From: Paenibacillus cymbidii
GTDB lineage: Bacteria > Bacillota > Bacilli > Paenibacillales > NBRC-103111
Direction: 5' to 3'
NCBI RefSeq assembly: GCF_004764705.1
Contig: NZ_SHLX01000026.1
Span: 1-64,000 of the forward strand
DNA: 64,000 nt
Shown here one piece after another: positions 6,721-16,099 of this stretch. The notes under the pieces are model-generated. The model was not told where the DNA came from and searched no databases. It was given only the letters and a program-made list of their open reading frames with translations. Position 1 is the stretch's first letter. Each line of letters begins with the position of its first letter. The translations under genes were made by a program, and so were the position numbers.

Positions 6721-7917
6721 TCAGAAATAGTCGGGCAAATACGTCGTGCGCCGCGGCAGCGCCGCTTCGAGCAAAGCCACGGCCGCTTCGCTCGCGGCAA
6801 GCCGCCCGATCCGCGCCAGCTCGGCCGGGCGCTTGTAGCCCATTAACAGCGACGCAAGCGTCTGGATGTCGCACGCCGCCGCGTCATCGCCGGAGCCGGC
6901 CGCCTCCGCATCCGCAGCCGCCGGCCGCGTGACGCGGGCCTCGCCGCCGGGACCGGCGCCGAACGCAACCTCATAAGCGCCGTCGTTCCACAGCGCAAAC
7001 TCGTCGCGCAGCCGCAAGCGCAGCGTGCCGCCCGCAGCCGCCGGCGCAAACGGAAACAACCGCAACAGCGCCTCCGCATCAACGACGCGGGCCATGAAGT
7101 ACGGCTCGACCTCCTGCTTGATGCGCGGATCGGCGAGCAGGAACGGCAAGTCGTCGTCGCTCGGCGCCTTCAGCTCGACCTTGCGCAGCATCGAGTCGTG
7201 GTTGGCGATAAACCGCCACAGCCCGCGCCGCGCCTCTTCGTCGAGATGCACAAGCTCGTGTACGGTCATGACGGAATCGCGCACAAGATAACGCACGTAC
7301 CCGCGCGCTTGTCCGGCCTCGTTGTCGTAAACGGCGGAAAATCCTTTTTTCCGGGCAAAAATACGATCCGTCCACCAACGCTCGTCGCGGGCAATCGCGC
7401 CGTTGTAATCGGCGGCATACGCCGCATAAACCTCGCGCAGCTCCCGCCAATCGTCCGTCCGCCGCATCTTGCCCGGCACAGCCGCAAATGTCGGCAACTG
7501 GGCAGCTTCGATCGTATACGATTTGATGTCGACGTACGTCTCCCAGCCGTATTTGCGATAAAAACCAAACTCGAACGGATGCAGAAACGACAGCGTCTGC
7601 CCGCCCGCTTTCATGCGCTCGAGCGCCAGCTTCAGCAAACGCGCAACCAACCCTTGGCGGCGGAATTCCGGCCATGTCGCGACGCTGGCCACGCCCCCCA
7701 GCGCAAACGGCTTGCCGTGCAGCCACGTGTGCAGCGGCAGCAGCGACAGTTTGGCGGCAAGCGCGCCATCGACAAAACAGGCCCACACCTGCTCCGGATT
7801 CGTCGTCTCCACTCGTCGCGCGCGTTCCTCGTCGGTCAGTTCATATTGGAAGGCAAATTCGCTGAGCCGCAGCGCTTCCGCCACTTCCTCGCGCCGCAGC
7901 TGCCGAATGTCGATCAT
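6721..7917 (-). CDS. Eis-family GNAT acetyltransferase
   Basis: 398 residues. The N-terminal GNAT domain (about 1-150) has the acetyl-CoA loop RRQGLVARLL after a VASVATWPEF strand, then SFLHPFEFGFYRKYGWE, where the tyrosines correspond to the conserved catalytic region of Eis. A second GNAT-like domain and a C-terminal SCP2-like domain follow, giving the usual ~400-residue length. The protein ends in an aromatic residue (YLPDYF), as Eis enzymes tend to, whose terminal carboxylate takes part in catalysis. Eis proteins acetylate amines, including aminoglycosides in mycobacteria; the substrate here is unknown. AGGAGGAG precedes the ATG. Confidence 0.85.
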   Translation of the reverse strand: MIDIRQLRREEVAEALRLSEFAFQYELTDEERARRVETTNPEQVWACFVDGALAAKLSLLPLHTWLHGKPFALGGVASVATWPEFRRQGLVARLLKLALERMKAGGQTLSFLHPFEFGFYRKYGWETYVDIKSYTIEAAQLPTFAAVPGKMRRTDDWRELREVYAAYAADYNGAIARDERWWTDRIFARKKGFSAVYDNEAGQARGYVRYLVRDSVMTVHELVHLDEEARRGLWRFIANHDSMLRKVELKAPSDDDLPFLLADPRIKQEVEPYFMARVVDAEALLRLFPFAPAAAGGTLRLRLRDEFALWNDGAYEVAFGAGPGGEARVTRPAAADAEAAGSGDDAAACDIQTLASLLMGYKRPAELARIGRLAASEAAVALLEAALPRRTTYLPDYF

Positions 7918-7954
7918 CGCTTCTCCTCCTCCGCCCCAAGGCGGCCAGCCTGTT

Positions 7955-8692
7955 TCAACTTTCGCGCACGGTCACTTTCACCGGCGACCACTCGCCGGCA
8001 ATCACCTGGCCATGCACGGACACGCTGCCTTCCGGCGTAATGTCCTTCTCCGTCATGATCCCGAGCGCGATGCGGAACTGGTTGAATTTGACCGGCACGC
8101 CCGTCTCGCGGCGCACCTCGCGGCCGTTCAGCTCGAAGACGACTTCGTCGTTCCGACGGTTATACGTGATTCGGTACGTGTTGAACTCGCGCTGCCGGAA
8201 ATCCTGCCCCTCGCGGAAAATGCAAAAATATTTCGGCTTGTCCGTCTCCGGCACCGTTACCCCCGGGAACTGCAGCACCGCATACACGCTGGCATACGTA
8301 TCGTTGCCGACAAAAAAGTCGAGCGCGCCGCCCGTCGTAAAATCAAGCAGGTTGAGCGACACGAAGCCGTCGTACAAATCGTTCGGCGCGGTGTTTTGCG
8401 TGCGGGCGCGGATGTCCAGCTCGAAGCTGATCTCGCCGTCCTCCGGCACTTCCACCGGCTGGGCCGAATAATACATATGCTTCGCGTTGTCGAGAATTTG
8501 CACCTTGTCGTGGCTCCGCGACAGCGGCGCGCGCACATATAGAATGCCGTTTCGCACAATAATGACCGCATTGGGCTCGCGATAACGCCAGAAGCTGCCG
8601 TCCTGCAGCGGGAAGCCGCCGGTTTGCCACACGTCGCCTTCCGCCAGAATCGTATGGAAATCGCCGACGAGCCACTCTTTTTCCTTTTCCAT
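7955..8692 (-). CDS. Uncharacterised protein, beta-rich
   Basis: 245 residues from the ATG at 8692, set by GGAGAGG seven bases upstream; the frame is open further upstream but has no ribosome site there. Not recognised. It has no signal peptide or membrane segment. It is rich in short alternating hydrophobic strands (VIIVRNGILYVRAPL, EISFELDIRARTQ, YRITYNRRNDEVVFELNGRE) and contains YDGFVSLNLLDFTTGGALDF. The pattern suggests a beta-sandwich of the concanavalin-like type. It starts 32 bases downstream of the UbiA-type gene and ends 37 bases before the Eis-type gene, all on the minus strand, so the three are probably one operon. Confidence 0.7.
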   Translation of the reverse strand: MEKEKEWLVGDFHTILAEGDVWQTGGFPLQDGSFWRYREPNAVIIVRNGILYVRAPLSRSHDKVQILDNAKHMYYSAQPVEVPEDGEISFELDIRARTQNTAPNDLYDGFVSLNLLDFTTGGALDFFVGNDTYASVYAVLQFPGVTVPETDKPKYFCIFREGQDFRQREFNTYRITYNRRNDEVVFELNGREVRRETGVPVKFNQFRIALGIMTEKDITPEGSVSVHGQVIAGEWSPVKVTVRES

Positions 8693-8724
8693 GTCGAATC
8701 CTCTCCCCGGTTGCAAAATAGGTG

Positions 8725-9648
8725 CTAAAGCTGCAGCAGCCCGTATACGAAAAGACTGGCGATCATCACCGCGCCGCAGCGCATGACCGACTTGACCGCG
8801 GCGCCCATCAGCGGCAAATAGGCGGCCGAAGGATTGGTAGCGCCGAAGGAGCGGTACAGCCGGATGAACGGCAGGCCGACCAAGAGGCCAAGCAGCGCAT
8901 ACCACGGCAAAGCGCCGACCGTCACCGCCACGACAAGCGATACCAGCGCCAGCAGCAGCAGGCTGACGGAAAACCGCAGCGCCAGCGCTTCGCCGAACAC
9001 GACCACGAGCGTACGTTTGCCCGCGGCGCGATCGGCTTGCCAGTGCAGGAAATGGTGGTTGAACAGCACCAGCGTCGTCAGCAGCCCGACCGGCAGCGAA
9101 ATGAGCAGCGCCCGCATATCGAGATGCGACGTCTGGGCATAATAACTGCCGGCGACGGGCAATACTCCGAACGACAGCAGGATGGCGATTTCGCTGTAGC
9201 CTTTGCCGCGATAGCCGAAGCGCAGCGGCGGCGCCACGTAGAAATACGCCAGCAGCCCGCCCAGCACGGCGTACACGAGCACTTCCCAGCCGCTGATGAG
9301 CGCAAGCGCGATGCCGCAGACGGCAGCCAGCGCAAACAAGCCCCAGGTGAGCGCGGCGAACGTGCGCTCCGGCATTTCGCCTTTGGCGAGCAGGCCGGAA
9401 TTGGTCGGGATCGCGCCGGCCGTATCTTTGGCTGCCGTATCGACGCCGCTGCGATAGTCCCACAAATCGTTGATCATATTCGAAAACAGGTGCGCGCTGG
9501 CCGCCCCGAGCAGCGTAATCAGCAGCACCAGCGGATGAAACGTCCCTTCCCACGCATAAGCGCCGGCAGCGCCGAGCAGCACCGGAACAAGCATAACCGG
9601 CAGCACGCGACTGCGCGACGCCTTGCGGAAGCGCGCAAAAGTTGTCAT
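8725..9648 (-). CDS. UbiA-family prenyltransferase (MenA-like)
   Basis: 307 residues from the ATG at 9648, preceded by GGGAGGGGAAACG; an earlier in-frame start has no ribosome site. Eight to nine membrane segments. The first Asp-rich motif reads NMINDLWDYRSGVD, the NDxxD signature that binds the prenyl diphosphate through magnesium. A second polar loop (HHFLHWQADRAAGKRTL) carries an Asp and basic residues. This is the family of 1,4-dihydroxy-2-naphthoate polyprenyltransferase. There is no menaquinone gene nearby, so the acceptor is uncertain; a MenA paralogue is the simplest reading. Confidence 0.8.
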   Translation of the reverse strand: MTTFARFRKASRSRVLPVMLVPVLLGAAGAYAWEGTFHPLVLLITLLGAASAHLFSNMINDLWDYRSGVDTAAKDTAGAIPTNSGLLAKGEMPERTFAALTWGLFALAAVCGIALALISGWEVLVYAVLGGLLAYFYVAPPLRFGYRGKGYSEIAILLSFGVLPVAGSYYAQTSHLDMRALLISLPVGLLTTLVLFNHHFLHWQADRAAGKRTLVVVFGEALALRFSVSLLLLALVSLVVAVTVGALPWYALLGLLVGLPFIRLYRSFGATNPSAAYLPLMGAAVKSVMRCGAVMIASLFVYGLLQL

Positions 9649-9850
9649 CGTTTCCCCTCCCAAAACGACAGTACCAATCCCATTTAAGCACACGCCATCG
9701 CCAGTGTCTACACGATTCGACGCTTTCCAACAAGATCACTTTGGCGGGAAAAAACAGCGGCCAACGTCCCTCGCAGCGATAACCCGGCCAAGTCTTCCGA
9801 AGCGGACGGCGGACTTGTCTTCGGATCGCGATGAAACAGGCGTTCAAAAC

Positions 9851-9889
9851 AAAAAAGCCTCGTCTCCGTTTGCGGCGGAGCAAGAGGCC
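9851..9889 (-). terminator. Rho-independent terminator of importer operon 1
   Basis: On the minus strand GCCTCTTGCTCCG pairs imperfectly with CGGAGACGAGGC across a short loop and is followed by TTTTTTG. It lies about 45 bases after the response-regulator stop codon. Confidence 0.85.
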
Positions 9890-9931
9890 TATCCATTTGG
9901 ACAACGGTCGAATTTGATTTCACGCTACGTG

Positions 9932-10705
9932 TCAGCGGGAATCCCCGCCGCGGTATTCCTTCGGCGTCAACCCGGTCATTTTTTTGAACAGCTTGTTGAA
10001 ATACATCACATCCGGATAGCCTACCGTCCGCGCAATTTCATAGATTTTCAAATCCGGGTAATCCTGCAAAAATTCCTTCGCTTTTCCGATACGCAGCCGG
10101 TTCAGGTAATCGGTGATCGTTTCGCCCGTCTTCTGGCTGTATTGATGGCTGAGATAGCTCGGACTCAGGCCCACCAGCGCGGATAAACGCTTCAGGTCGA
10201 ATGGCGCGCCATACTCCTTGTCCAGCAGTTGATGAACTTTGGCCACCACGCCTCCGTTATCGCCGCTTTCGGGTTGCGCCGCCGCTTTCGCCGTTCCGTC
10301 CTCGCCGCTTTCGCGATCCTTCGCCTTGCGGAATGTCTCCAGCAAGCGGAACAGCTCAACCTTCTCGACCGGTTTGAGCAAATAATCGGTTATGCCGAGC
10401 CGCAGCGCCTCGCGCGCATATTCGAATTCGCTGTAACCGCTAAGCGCAATGACGTACAGCTGCGGAAGCTTCTTCCTCAGCTCCCGGACCAATACCAGGC
10501 CGTTCATCACCGGCATCTCGATATCGGTAATCAGCACATCCGGCTTGCCCTGTGCGGGCGACAGCGACCCGATCATCGCATCCATGCCGTTTGCGTAGGA
10601 ACCGACGATCGTCTGCTGTGTCGGACACTTGGCGAGGATGCGCTCGAGCCCGGTGCGAATGCGCTCCTCGTCGTCAACGATCGCCACGCGCAGCGTCATG
10701 GCCAT
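9932..10705 (-). CDS. YesN-type response regulator with AraC DNA-binding domain
   Basis: About 257 residues; either ATG at 10705 or 10699 could serve, as a GGGAGGGG site lies just upstream. The receiver domain starts TLRVAIVDDEERIRTGLERI, has DVLITDIEMPVMNGL with the phosphoacceptor Asp and DYLLKPVEKVEL with the conserved Lys. The C-terminal AraC domain has SALVGLSPSYLSHQYSQKTG, DYLNRLRIGKAKEFL, ARTVGYPDVMYFNKLFKKMTGL and ends TPKEYRGG. It is the partner of the upstream YesM-type kinase, overlapping its 3' end, and should control the importer genes of the same operon. Confidence 0.88.
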   Translation of the reverse strand: MAMTLRVAIVDDEERIRTGLERILAKCPTQQTIVGSYANGMDAMIGSLSPAQGKPDVLITDIEMPVMNGLVLVRELRKKLPQLYVIALSGYSEFEYAREALRLGITDYLLKPVEKVELFRLLETFRKAKDRESGEDGTAKAAAQPESGDNGGVVAKVHQLLDKEYGAPFDLKRLSALVGLSPSYLSHQYSQKTGETITDYLNRLRIGKAKEFLQDYPDLKIYEIARTVGYPDVMYFNKLFKKMTGLTPKEYRGGDSR

Positions 10706-12623
10706 CCCCTCCCGTTTCCGCATGCCTTGCCCGTTCCTCGACGGTTCCGATACCCGGCGCTTCGTCCTTGACGGGCAGGCGTATCAGGACGACGGTTCCG
10801 CCGCCTTCCGCACTCGACACCGACAAGCCGTAGGCGGCTCCGTAATGCAGCTTGATTCTGTCGTTTACATTGCCGATTCCAATGCCGCGGCCGCTGCCGT
10901 TTTGTTCGCCGCCGCCTCCGCTCAACTTGACATTCAGCCGCTTTACCGCTTCCGGACTCATGCCGCTGCCGTCGTCGGCGACCCGAAGCAGCAGATCCTC
11001 GAACGCGATTTCCGCGGATATCCGGATCGTGCCGGGGCCGCGCTTCGATTTGAACGCGTGGTGGATCGCATTTTCCACGAGCGGCTGGAACAGCAATTTG
11101 ATGCACCGATACTGCAGCAGCCGGTCCGAAATATCCGTTTCCAGCACGAATCGGTTGGAGAACCGCAGATTTTGCAGCTCCAAATAGCGGTTCAGATGCC
11201 CAAGCTCATCGCCGATCGTCACGAGAGCGTTGCCTTGCTCGATGCCGTAGCGAAGCAGCTTGCCGAGCACGAAGATCATGTCGCCGATCTCCTCGTCGTC
11301 CTTTGCCTCCGCCGTCATCCGGATCATCTCCAGCGTGTTGTAGATGAAATGCGGGTTGATCTGATGCTGGAGCGACTGCAGCTCGGCCTCCCGCTTGCGC
11401 TCCTGCGTCCACTTCACCTCCTCGATCAGCCTTTCGATGCGAACTAGCATAATATTGAAGTGAGTGCCAAGCGAGCCGATTTCGTCGCTGTACTTGACCT
11501 GGAAGCGGACGCCGAGATTGCCCCGCTGCACCTCCCGCATCAGCTGGCGAAGCTTGCGCAGCGGACGGGTAAGCGCGTATGTCAACACGATTGAAATGAA
11601 CAGCGCGAAGGCGATTATCGTCAGCGTGCTGGCGTTCGTAAAGTTGCGAATCGCCGCCGCCTGGCGCGTAATTTCGGCGATCGGCACATAAACGTACATC
11701 TTCCACCCGGTCAGCGCGGATGTATCGTACATGACGATATAATCGACGCCGTTCCAGTTGATCGAAACCGTACCGCGTTGGCCGCGGGCCCCGCTCAAAT
11801 CGATGACCTCGCCCAATTCCCTGGCGATCAGCTTTTGATCGCTGTCGTACACGATATAACCGTTCTCGTCGACCAATGTCGTTTTGCCCTTGGTCAGCTT
11901 GTCCATGTCCGCCATCCACCGCTCGATGCCGCCAAGCCTGGTATCGAACGCAATGAATCCGACAGGCAGCCGGCTGTCGAGGTCTTTCAGCTGTCGAACG
12001 ACAGTGAAGGCATAGTAGGCGTAATTGCCTGCCGTCAGTTCTCCGACCGGTACGCCCTGGGTGCTGATGAGCCGGGGCGACCCGTCGCCCGCGGCCGCCG
12101 CCTTGGCCCATTTCTGCCGCATGTCGTTCAAGTCGCTGCGCTTGCTGTGCGATTTGACATTGTAGAATACATTGTCGTAATTGTCGAAGGCGTATACCGA
12201 GACGGTATCGGGTTTGATTTTGTTCAAATAAAGCAGGTATCGGTCCATGAAGTAGCTTTTGTCCACGCTCATGAGCGGGCTGCCCAGATACTTCATGAAA
12301 TCCTCGTTCGATTGCCGGCTGGACATGTACAGCGGCATGGCAGACATATTGAACAGATCCGTCACGTAATCGTCGAGACGATTCAAATTGTTGGCCGCGA
12401 TGTACGCGACATAATCCGTCGTCAAGCCTTGGCTTGCATGGGAATAGTTGCGATAGGACACATAACCGACCATCAGGATTGGCAGTGAAATCAGAAACAC
12501 GAAAATGACGATCATCTTGCTTTGCATCGAAAGATTGGCGAACGAGGCTTTCCATCTTGCCGTCCGGTTCGCGCCGCGCGGAAAGCCGGCTGTTACGTTT
12601 CCGTTTCGCCCGTTTCCCGTCAT
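10674..12623 (-). CDS. YesM-type sensor histidine kinase
   Basis: 649 residues from the ATG at 12623 (MTGNGRNG), chosen for AAGGAGGAGA seven bases upstream. One membrane segment near residues 37-56, a large extracellular dCache-type sensor (about 60-300), a second membrane segment (STLTIIAFALFISIVLTYAL), a HAMP domain, then the His_kinase box LQSLQHQINPHFIYNTLEMI and an HATPase domain with DDGSGMSPEAV and RGIGIGNVNDRI. This is the YesM/LytS class that senses extracellular carbohydrate. It starts 38 bases after the permease gene, so it is co-transcribed with the importer. Confidence 0.9.
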   Translation of the reverse strand: MTGNGRNGNVTAGFPRGANRTARWKASFANLSMQSKMIVIFVFLISLPILMVGYVSYRNYSHASQGLTTDYVAYIAANNLNRLDDYVTDLFNMSAMPLYMSSRQSNEDFMKYLGSPLMSVDKSYFMDRYLLYLNKIKPDTVSVYAFDNYDNVFYNVKSHSKRSDLNDMRQKWAKAAAAGDGSPRLISTQGVPVGELTAGNYAYYAFTVVRQLKDLDSRLPVGFIAFDTRLGGIERWMADMDKLTKGKTTLVDENGYIVYDSDQKLIARELGEVIDLSGARGQRGTVSINWNGVDYIVMYDTSALTGWKMYVYVPIAEITRQAAAIRNFTNASTLTIIAFALFISIVLTYALTRPLRKLRQLMREVQRGNLGVRFQVKYSDEIGSLGTHFNIMLVRIERLIEEVKWTQERKREAELQSLQHQINPHFIYNTLEMIRMTAEAKDDEEIGDMIFVLGKLLRYGIEQGNALVTIGDELGHLNRYLELQNLRFSNRFVLETDISDRLLQYRCIKLLFQPLVENAIHHAFKSKRGPGTIRISAEIAFEDLLLRVADDGSGMSPEAVKRLNVKLSGGGGEQNGSGRGIGIGNVNDRIKLHYGAAYGLSVSSAEGGGTVVLIRLPVKDEAPGIGTVEERARHAETGGDGHDAARGDR

Positions 12624-12661
12624 GCCGTCTCCTCCTTGCCGGAGTTTGTTTGCAGGTACGG

Positions 12662-13495
12662 TTATTTTACCGCTCCGGCGACAATTCCGGCAAATACATA
12701 TCGCTGCGCCAGAAGGAATCCTGCGACAAGCGGGAGCATGATGAGCAGCACGGCCGCGGAAACGTACTGCCACTCCGTTGTCCGGTCCGACACGAAGCGC
12801 ATCAGGCTGGTCGACACGACGCCGAGTTCGCGAGCCGGCATGTACAGATAGGGGATATACATGTCATTGTAGATGTTGATGGCCTTGATAATCATCATCG
12901 TCACAATCGCCGGCGTCATCAGCGGCAGTACGATCGTCCAGTAAATCCGGAGCAGGCTTGCGCCTTCCATCATCGCGTTTTCATCCAGCTCGTACGGAAT
13001 GGCGCGAATAAATTGCAGATAAACGTAAAGCTGCATGATATCGGCCCCCACGTACAGTGCTACAGGCGCATACAGCGTATTGAAAAGCCCGAGATGTTTA
13101 ATTACCGTAAAGGTCGCCACCTGCGTCGTAATCATCGGAATAAACGACATCGCGATGTAGACGCCCATAATGAAGGATTTGGCCCTGAATTGAAACCGGC
13201 CGAGCGCATAAGCGGCCATCGTGCTGACAAGCAGGTTGCCGATCAGCGACAGCGCGATAATCGAGAGCGTATTGCCAAAGGCATGGAACAGTTCGCCCTT
13301 GCTCAGCACGAAGCGGAAATTGTCCAGGTTCAGGAAGCTTGCCGGCCAGGAGAACGCAGGCGAATGGGCAAATTCCTGCTTACCCTTGAAGGAGCTGAGC
13401 ACCAGCACATAAGGCGGAAAAAAGATGGCAAGGGCGGCCAGCCAGAGCGCCCCGTGCTTCAGCGCGCTGCCGGTCCAATGAGGCTTCATGCTCAT
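12662..13495 (-). CDS. Carbohydrate ABC permease, MalG/UgpE type (importer 1)
   Basis: 277 residues from the ATG at 13495, which overlaps the stop of the upstream permease (ATGA) and has GGAGGTG in front. Six predicted membrane helices; the EAA loop reads ENAMMEGASLLRIYWTIVLP, with the glycine spaced as in the BPD_transp_1 family. Pairs with the next permease to form the channel of a CUT1-type importer. The operon has no ATPase gene, as is usual for Firmicute importers that share an MsmX-type ATPase encoded elsewhere. Confidence 0.9.
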   Translation of the reverse strand: MSMKPHWTGSALKHGALWLAALAIFFPPYVLVLSSFKGKQEFAHSPAFSWPASFLNLDNFRFVLSKGELFHAFGNTLSIIALSLIGNLLVSTMAAYALGRFQFRAKSFIMGVYIAMSFIPMITTQVATFTVIKHLGLFNTLYAPVALYVGADIMQLYVYLQFIRAIPYELDENAMMEGASLLRIYWTIVLPLMTPAIVTMMIIKAINIYNDMYIPYLYMPARELGVVSTSLMRFVSDRTTEWQYVSAAVLLIMLPLVAGFLLAQRYVFAGIVAGAVK

Positions 13496-14376
13496 TCGTC
13501 CCACCTCCGCATGATCATTCGCTGCAGCGAAAGCACCAATACCACCAGCACGATCAGGATGACGCTCATGGCGGATGCCAGACCGAAATGGCTGAATTTG
13601 AAGGCGGTGGCGACCGTATGCGTCACGAACGTTTCGCTGGCGCCAAGCGGCCCGCCTCCCGTCAGCAGAAACGGCAACTCGAACGCTTCCAGGGCCCCGA
13701 TAATCGTCAGGAACAAATTCAGCTCGATGATGCGCACGATGCTCGGCAGCGTAATATGCCGCAGCATTTGCAGCCGGCTGGCGCCGTCGATGCGCGCGGC
13801 TTCCGTCATATCCGTCGGGATCGACTGCAGCGCCGCCAAATAAACGACCATATTGAAGCCCATGAATTTCCATAATCCGACAAATCCTAGCGCGTGATTG
13901 ACAATGGCGGGGTTGCCCAGCCAGCTGATCGACACGTCGCGGAACGAGATGGCCGACAGCAGGGCGTTAAGCGAGCCGATCTCCGTCTGGTACATATACT
14001 TGAACATGAACGCGACCGCCGTTCCGTTCAGAATGTACGGCAGGAACAGGATGACCCGGTACGCGTTGCGACCGCGCAGCCGCGAGCCGAGCACAATGGC
14101 GAACATCAGCCCGGCCGCGTTCTGCATCAGCCCCCACAGCAGGTAGACGGCGTTGTGGCCGAAAATCTTGAACAGCTCCGGTGACTGCAACACTTCCCGG
14201 TAATTGTCCAGGCCTACCCACTTCAGGTCCGCCGTAAATCCGTTCCAGGAAGCGAAGCTGAGCCGGATCAGCTCAAGCGCGGGATACACGCCGAATGCGG
14301 CCAGCAGCGCCAAAGGCACGAGCAGGAATCCGATCACGATGGCCGTCTTTTGCTGCTTGTAGCTGAGATTGAACAT
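13492..14376 (-). CDS. Carbohydrate ABC permease, MalF/UgpA type (importer 1)
   Basis: 294 residues from the ATG at 14376 (MFNLSYKQQKTA), with GGAAAGGAAACG upstream; an earlier ATG eleven codons before has no site. Six membrane helices and an EAA loop EAARIDGASRLQMLRHITLP. First permease gene after the binding-protein gene; the two are separated by a 114-base spacer that holds a strong hairpin. Confidence 0.9.
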   Translation of the reverse strand: MFNLSYKQQKTAIVIGFLLVPLALLAAFGVYPALELIRLSFASWNGFTADLKWVGLDNYREVLQSPELFKIFGHNAVYLLWGLMQNAAGLMFAIVLGSRLRGRNAYRVILFLPYILNGTAVAFMFKYMYQTEIGSLNALLSAISFRDVSISWLGNPAIVNHALGFVGLWKFMGFNMVVYLAALQSIPTDMTEAARIDGASRLQMLRHITLPSIVRIIELNLFLTIIGALEAFELPFLLTGGGPLGASETFVTHTVATAFKFSHFGLASAMSVILIVLVVLVLSLQRMIMRRWDE

Positions 14377-14401
14377 GGCGCGTTTCCTTTCCGAAGAATC
14401 G

Positions 14402-14447
14402 GCAGCCAAACGAATTGGCGGCTCCTGCCGGTTGTTCGTTTGGCTGC
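14402..14447 (-). other. Intercistronic stem-loop between binding-protein and permease genes
   Basis: A perfect 13-bp stem, GCAGCCAAACGAA (14402-14414) against TTCGTTTGGCTGC (14435-14447), with a smaller GGC/GCC-rich hairpin inside. On the minus-strand transcript it is followed by CGATTCTTCGG, not a U-run, so it is not a normal terminator. Such hairpins commonly protect the upstream binding-protein message and lower permease expression. Confidence 0.7.
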
Positions 14448-14490
14448 CCGCTGCCGCTTGCGCGGCTTCCCGCGGCGAATAGGCGGGGAG

Positions 14491-15843
14491 TTATTTTCCT
14501 GCCGCCTTCTTCGTGTCGGCGTACAGCTTGTTATATTTGTCGAACACGGTCTGCATGTCCTTGGCCACTACCGCTTCCTGCAGCATCTTGGTCGGATCGA
14601 ACTGCATCTTCTGCTCAATCTCGATCGAAGGCTGCAGCTGCGCGCCGGACGTTACGTAAGTCGGCTTCCAGGAGTTGAACTCGGTCAGCTGCGGGATGCC
14701 GGAAGCCCGGTCCTTGAGCGCCGGAAGCAAGCCGGCGTCGTCGGCGTAGGCGCTTTCTTCGATGATGAACTTCAGCCATGCCTTGGCCGTCGGCAGGTTT
14801 TTGCTCTTGGCGCTGACGGCGATGCTGTAGTCGCTGGCGATCAATGCCTTGTAGGTGCCGCTGTTGTCGTACGGGAACGGCACGAAACCAAAATCCTTCG
14901 GATTGCCGCCGCCGGTCGACGCCATTTGCGGGAGCAGCCATTGGCCGATGTAATACATGCCCGCCTTGCCCGTAGCGATTTCCTTTATGCTGTTCTCCCA
15001 ATCGGTCGAATAAATATCCGGCTCAACCCACTTGTTGTCGATCATCTTCTTCAGAATGCCGAATCCTTTCCCGAACGGACCGTCAGACGTAAACGGGTTG
15101 GCGGTATTGAAGATGTAGTTGTGGTAATTGTCCGAGCCGGCATAATAGCTGACCGCATCGAAGTAATACCCGAGCGTCCAGGCGTCCTTGAAATCGGTGG
15201 CCATCGGGGTGATGCCGGCCGCCTTCAGTTTTGCCGCCGCGGCGTACAGCTCATCCAGCGTTTTCGGCGGACCGGACAGGCCGGCTTTGGCGAAGGCCGC
15301 CTTGTTGTAGATCAGGCCGCCGGTCACGCCGCCCGTCGTTACGTAATACAGATGGTTGTTGTAGGTCCCGTTCTGCTCGAGAATGATTTTGCCTTTCAGC
15401 CCCAGGTCGTCCAGCGGCGCGTACAGCGAAGCGTAATTTTCCTGAACGGTATCGACGGGGGAAAAGACGTCCGGCGCCTCATTGCCCGCAAGCCGTACCT
15501 TGATCGTTTGTCCGTAGTCCTTGAGCCCTTCGATCTTGACATTGGTGACGCCCGGATATTTGGCTTTGAATTTGGCGACGTAAGCGTCGAACGTGCCATT
15601 GTCGACCAAGTCCGTCCGGTGCGTCGCCCACGTAATGGTGCCCTTGACGTCGGCATTGCCGCCGCTGCCGGCATCCGACGGTTTGGGCGACGCCGAAGCC
15701 GATGCCGCTGCGGACGGCGATGCGGACGACGATGTCTTCGGCGAAGCGCCATTTTCTCCATTTTCTTTCCCGCTGCAAGCCGCCAGGATGCCTGCCACCA
15801 TCATGCTGGCGACAAGCGCCGACCCGATCCCTTTTTTGTTCAA
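14491..15843 (-). CDS. Extracellular solute-binding lipoprotein (importer 1)
   Basis: 450 residues with a TTG start at 15843 (no ATG is available near the signal peptide; GGAGGAG lies eight bases before the TTG). Signal peptide NKKGIGSALVASMMVAGIL ends in the lipobox LAAC, with the lipidated Cys at residue 23. A Ser/Ala/Gly/Pro linker follows, then a family 1 binding protein fold (VKGTITWATHRTDL, YAAAAKLKAAGITPMATDF, ISVSAKSKNLPTAKAWLKFI-type motifs). It captures an oligosaccharide outside the membrane and delivers it to the two permeases downstream. First gene of a five-gene operon. Confidence 0.9.
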   Translation of the reverse strand: MNKKGIGSALVASMMVAGILAACSGKENGENGASPKTSSSASPSAAASASASPKPSDAGSGGNADVKGTITWATHRTDLVDNGTFDAYVAKFKAKYPGVTNVKIEGLKDYGQTIKVRLAGNEAPDVFSPVDTVQENYASLYAPLDDLGLKGKIILEQNGTYNNHLYYVTTGGVTGGLIYNKAAFAKAGLSGPPKTLDELYAAAAKLKAAGITPMATDFKDAWTLGYYFDAVSYYAGSDNYHNYIFNTANPFTSDGPFGKGFGILKKMIDNKWVEPDIYSTDWENSIKEIATGKAGMYYIGQWLLPQMASTGGGNPKDFGFVPFPYDNSGTYKALIASDYSIAVSAKSKNLPTAKAWLKFIIEESAYADDAGLLPALKDRASGIPQLTEFNSWKPTYVTSGAQLQPSIEIEQKMQFDPTKMLQEAVVAKDMQTVFDKYNKLYADTKKAAGK

Positions 15844-15921
15844 GCTATTCTCCTCCTTCGCTTGGTCGCTTCGGAAAAGCCGCCATGCCCGCTTCCCGAA
15901 GGTCACCTTAATCTTAACGAA

Positions 15922-15934
15922 ATGACAGCGCTTC
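15922..15934 (-). promoter_or_regulatory. cre-like site upstream of importer 1
   Basis: The minus strand reads TGAAGCGCTGTCA: the AGCGCT core and flanks resemble a CcpA catabolite-response element but with one base missing from the left half. It lies about 80 bases upstream of the TTG start, in the probable promoter region. Low certainty. Confidence 0.3.
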
Positions 15935-16051
15935 AAAAATGGTTGTAATTTCGCTTTCTTGTCTTTTGTTTCGGTGCGGCCTTGCGGTTGGCTTGCGGAG
16001 AACGTCCATCTTCCATTTTGCCCTGTATTTATCGCATGCCGCATTCCCGGA

Positions 16052-16099
16052 CAAAAAACGGGCTGTCTCCCGTCGCATTGCGCGACAAGGAGACAGCCC
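16052..16099 (-). terminator. Rho-independent terminator of importer operon 2
   Basis: On the minus strand GGGCTGTCTCC pairs perfectly with GGAGACAGCCC around an 18-base loop and is followed by GTTTTTTG. It begins directly after the response-regulator stop codon. Confidence 0.9.

Noticed and set aside
7955..9904. A 649-residue reading of the frame upstream of the unknown protein
   Set aside because: The upstream part is antisense-frame noise over the UbiA-type gene; the ATG at 8692 has its own ribosome site.
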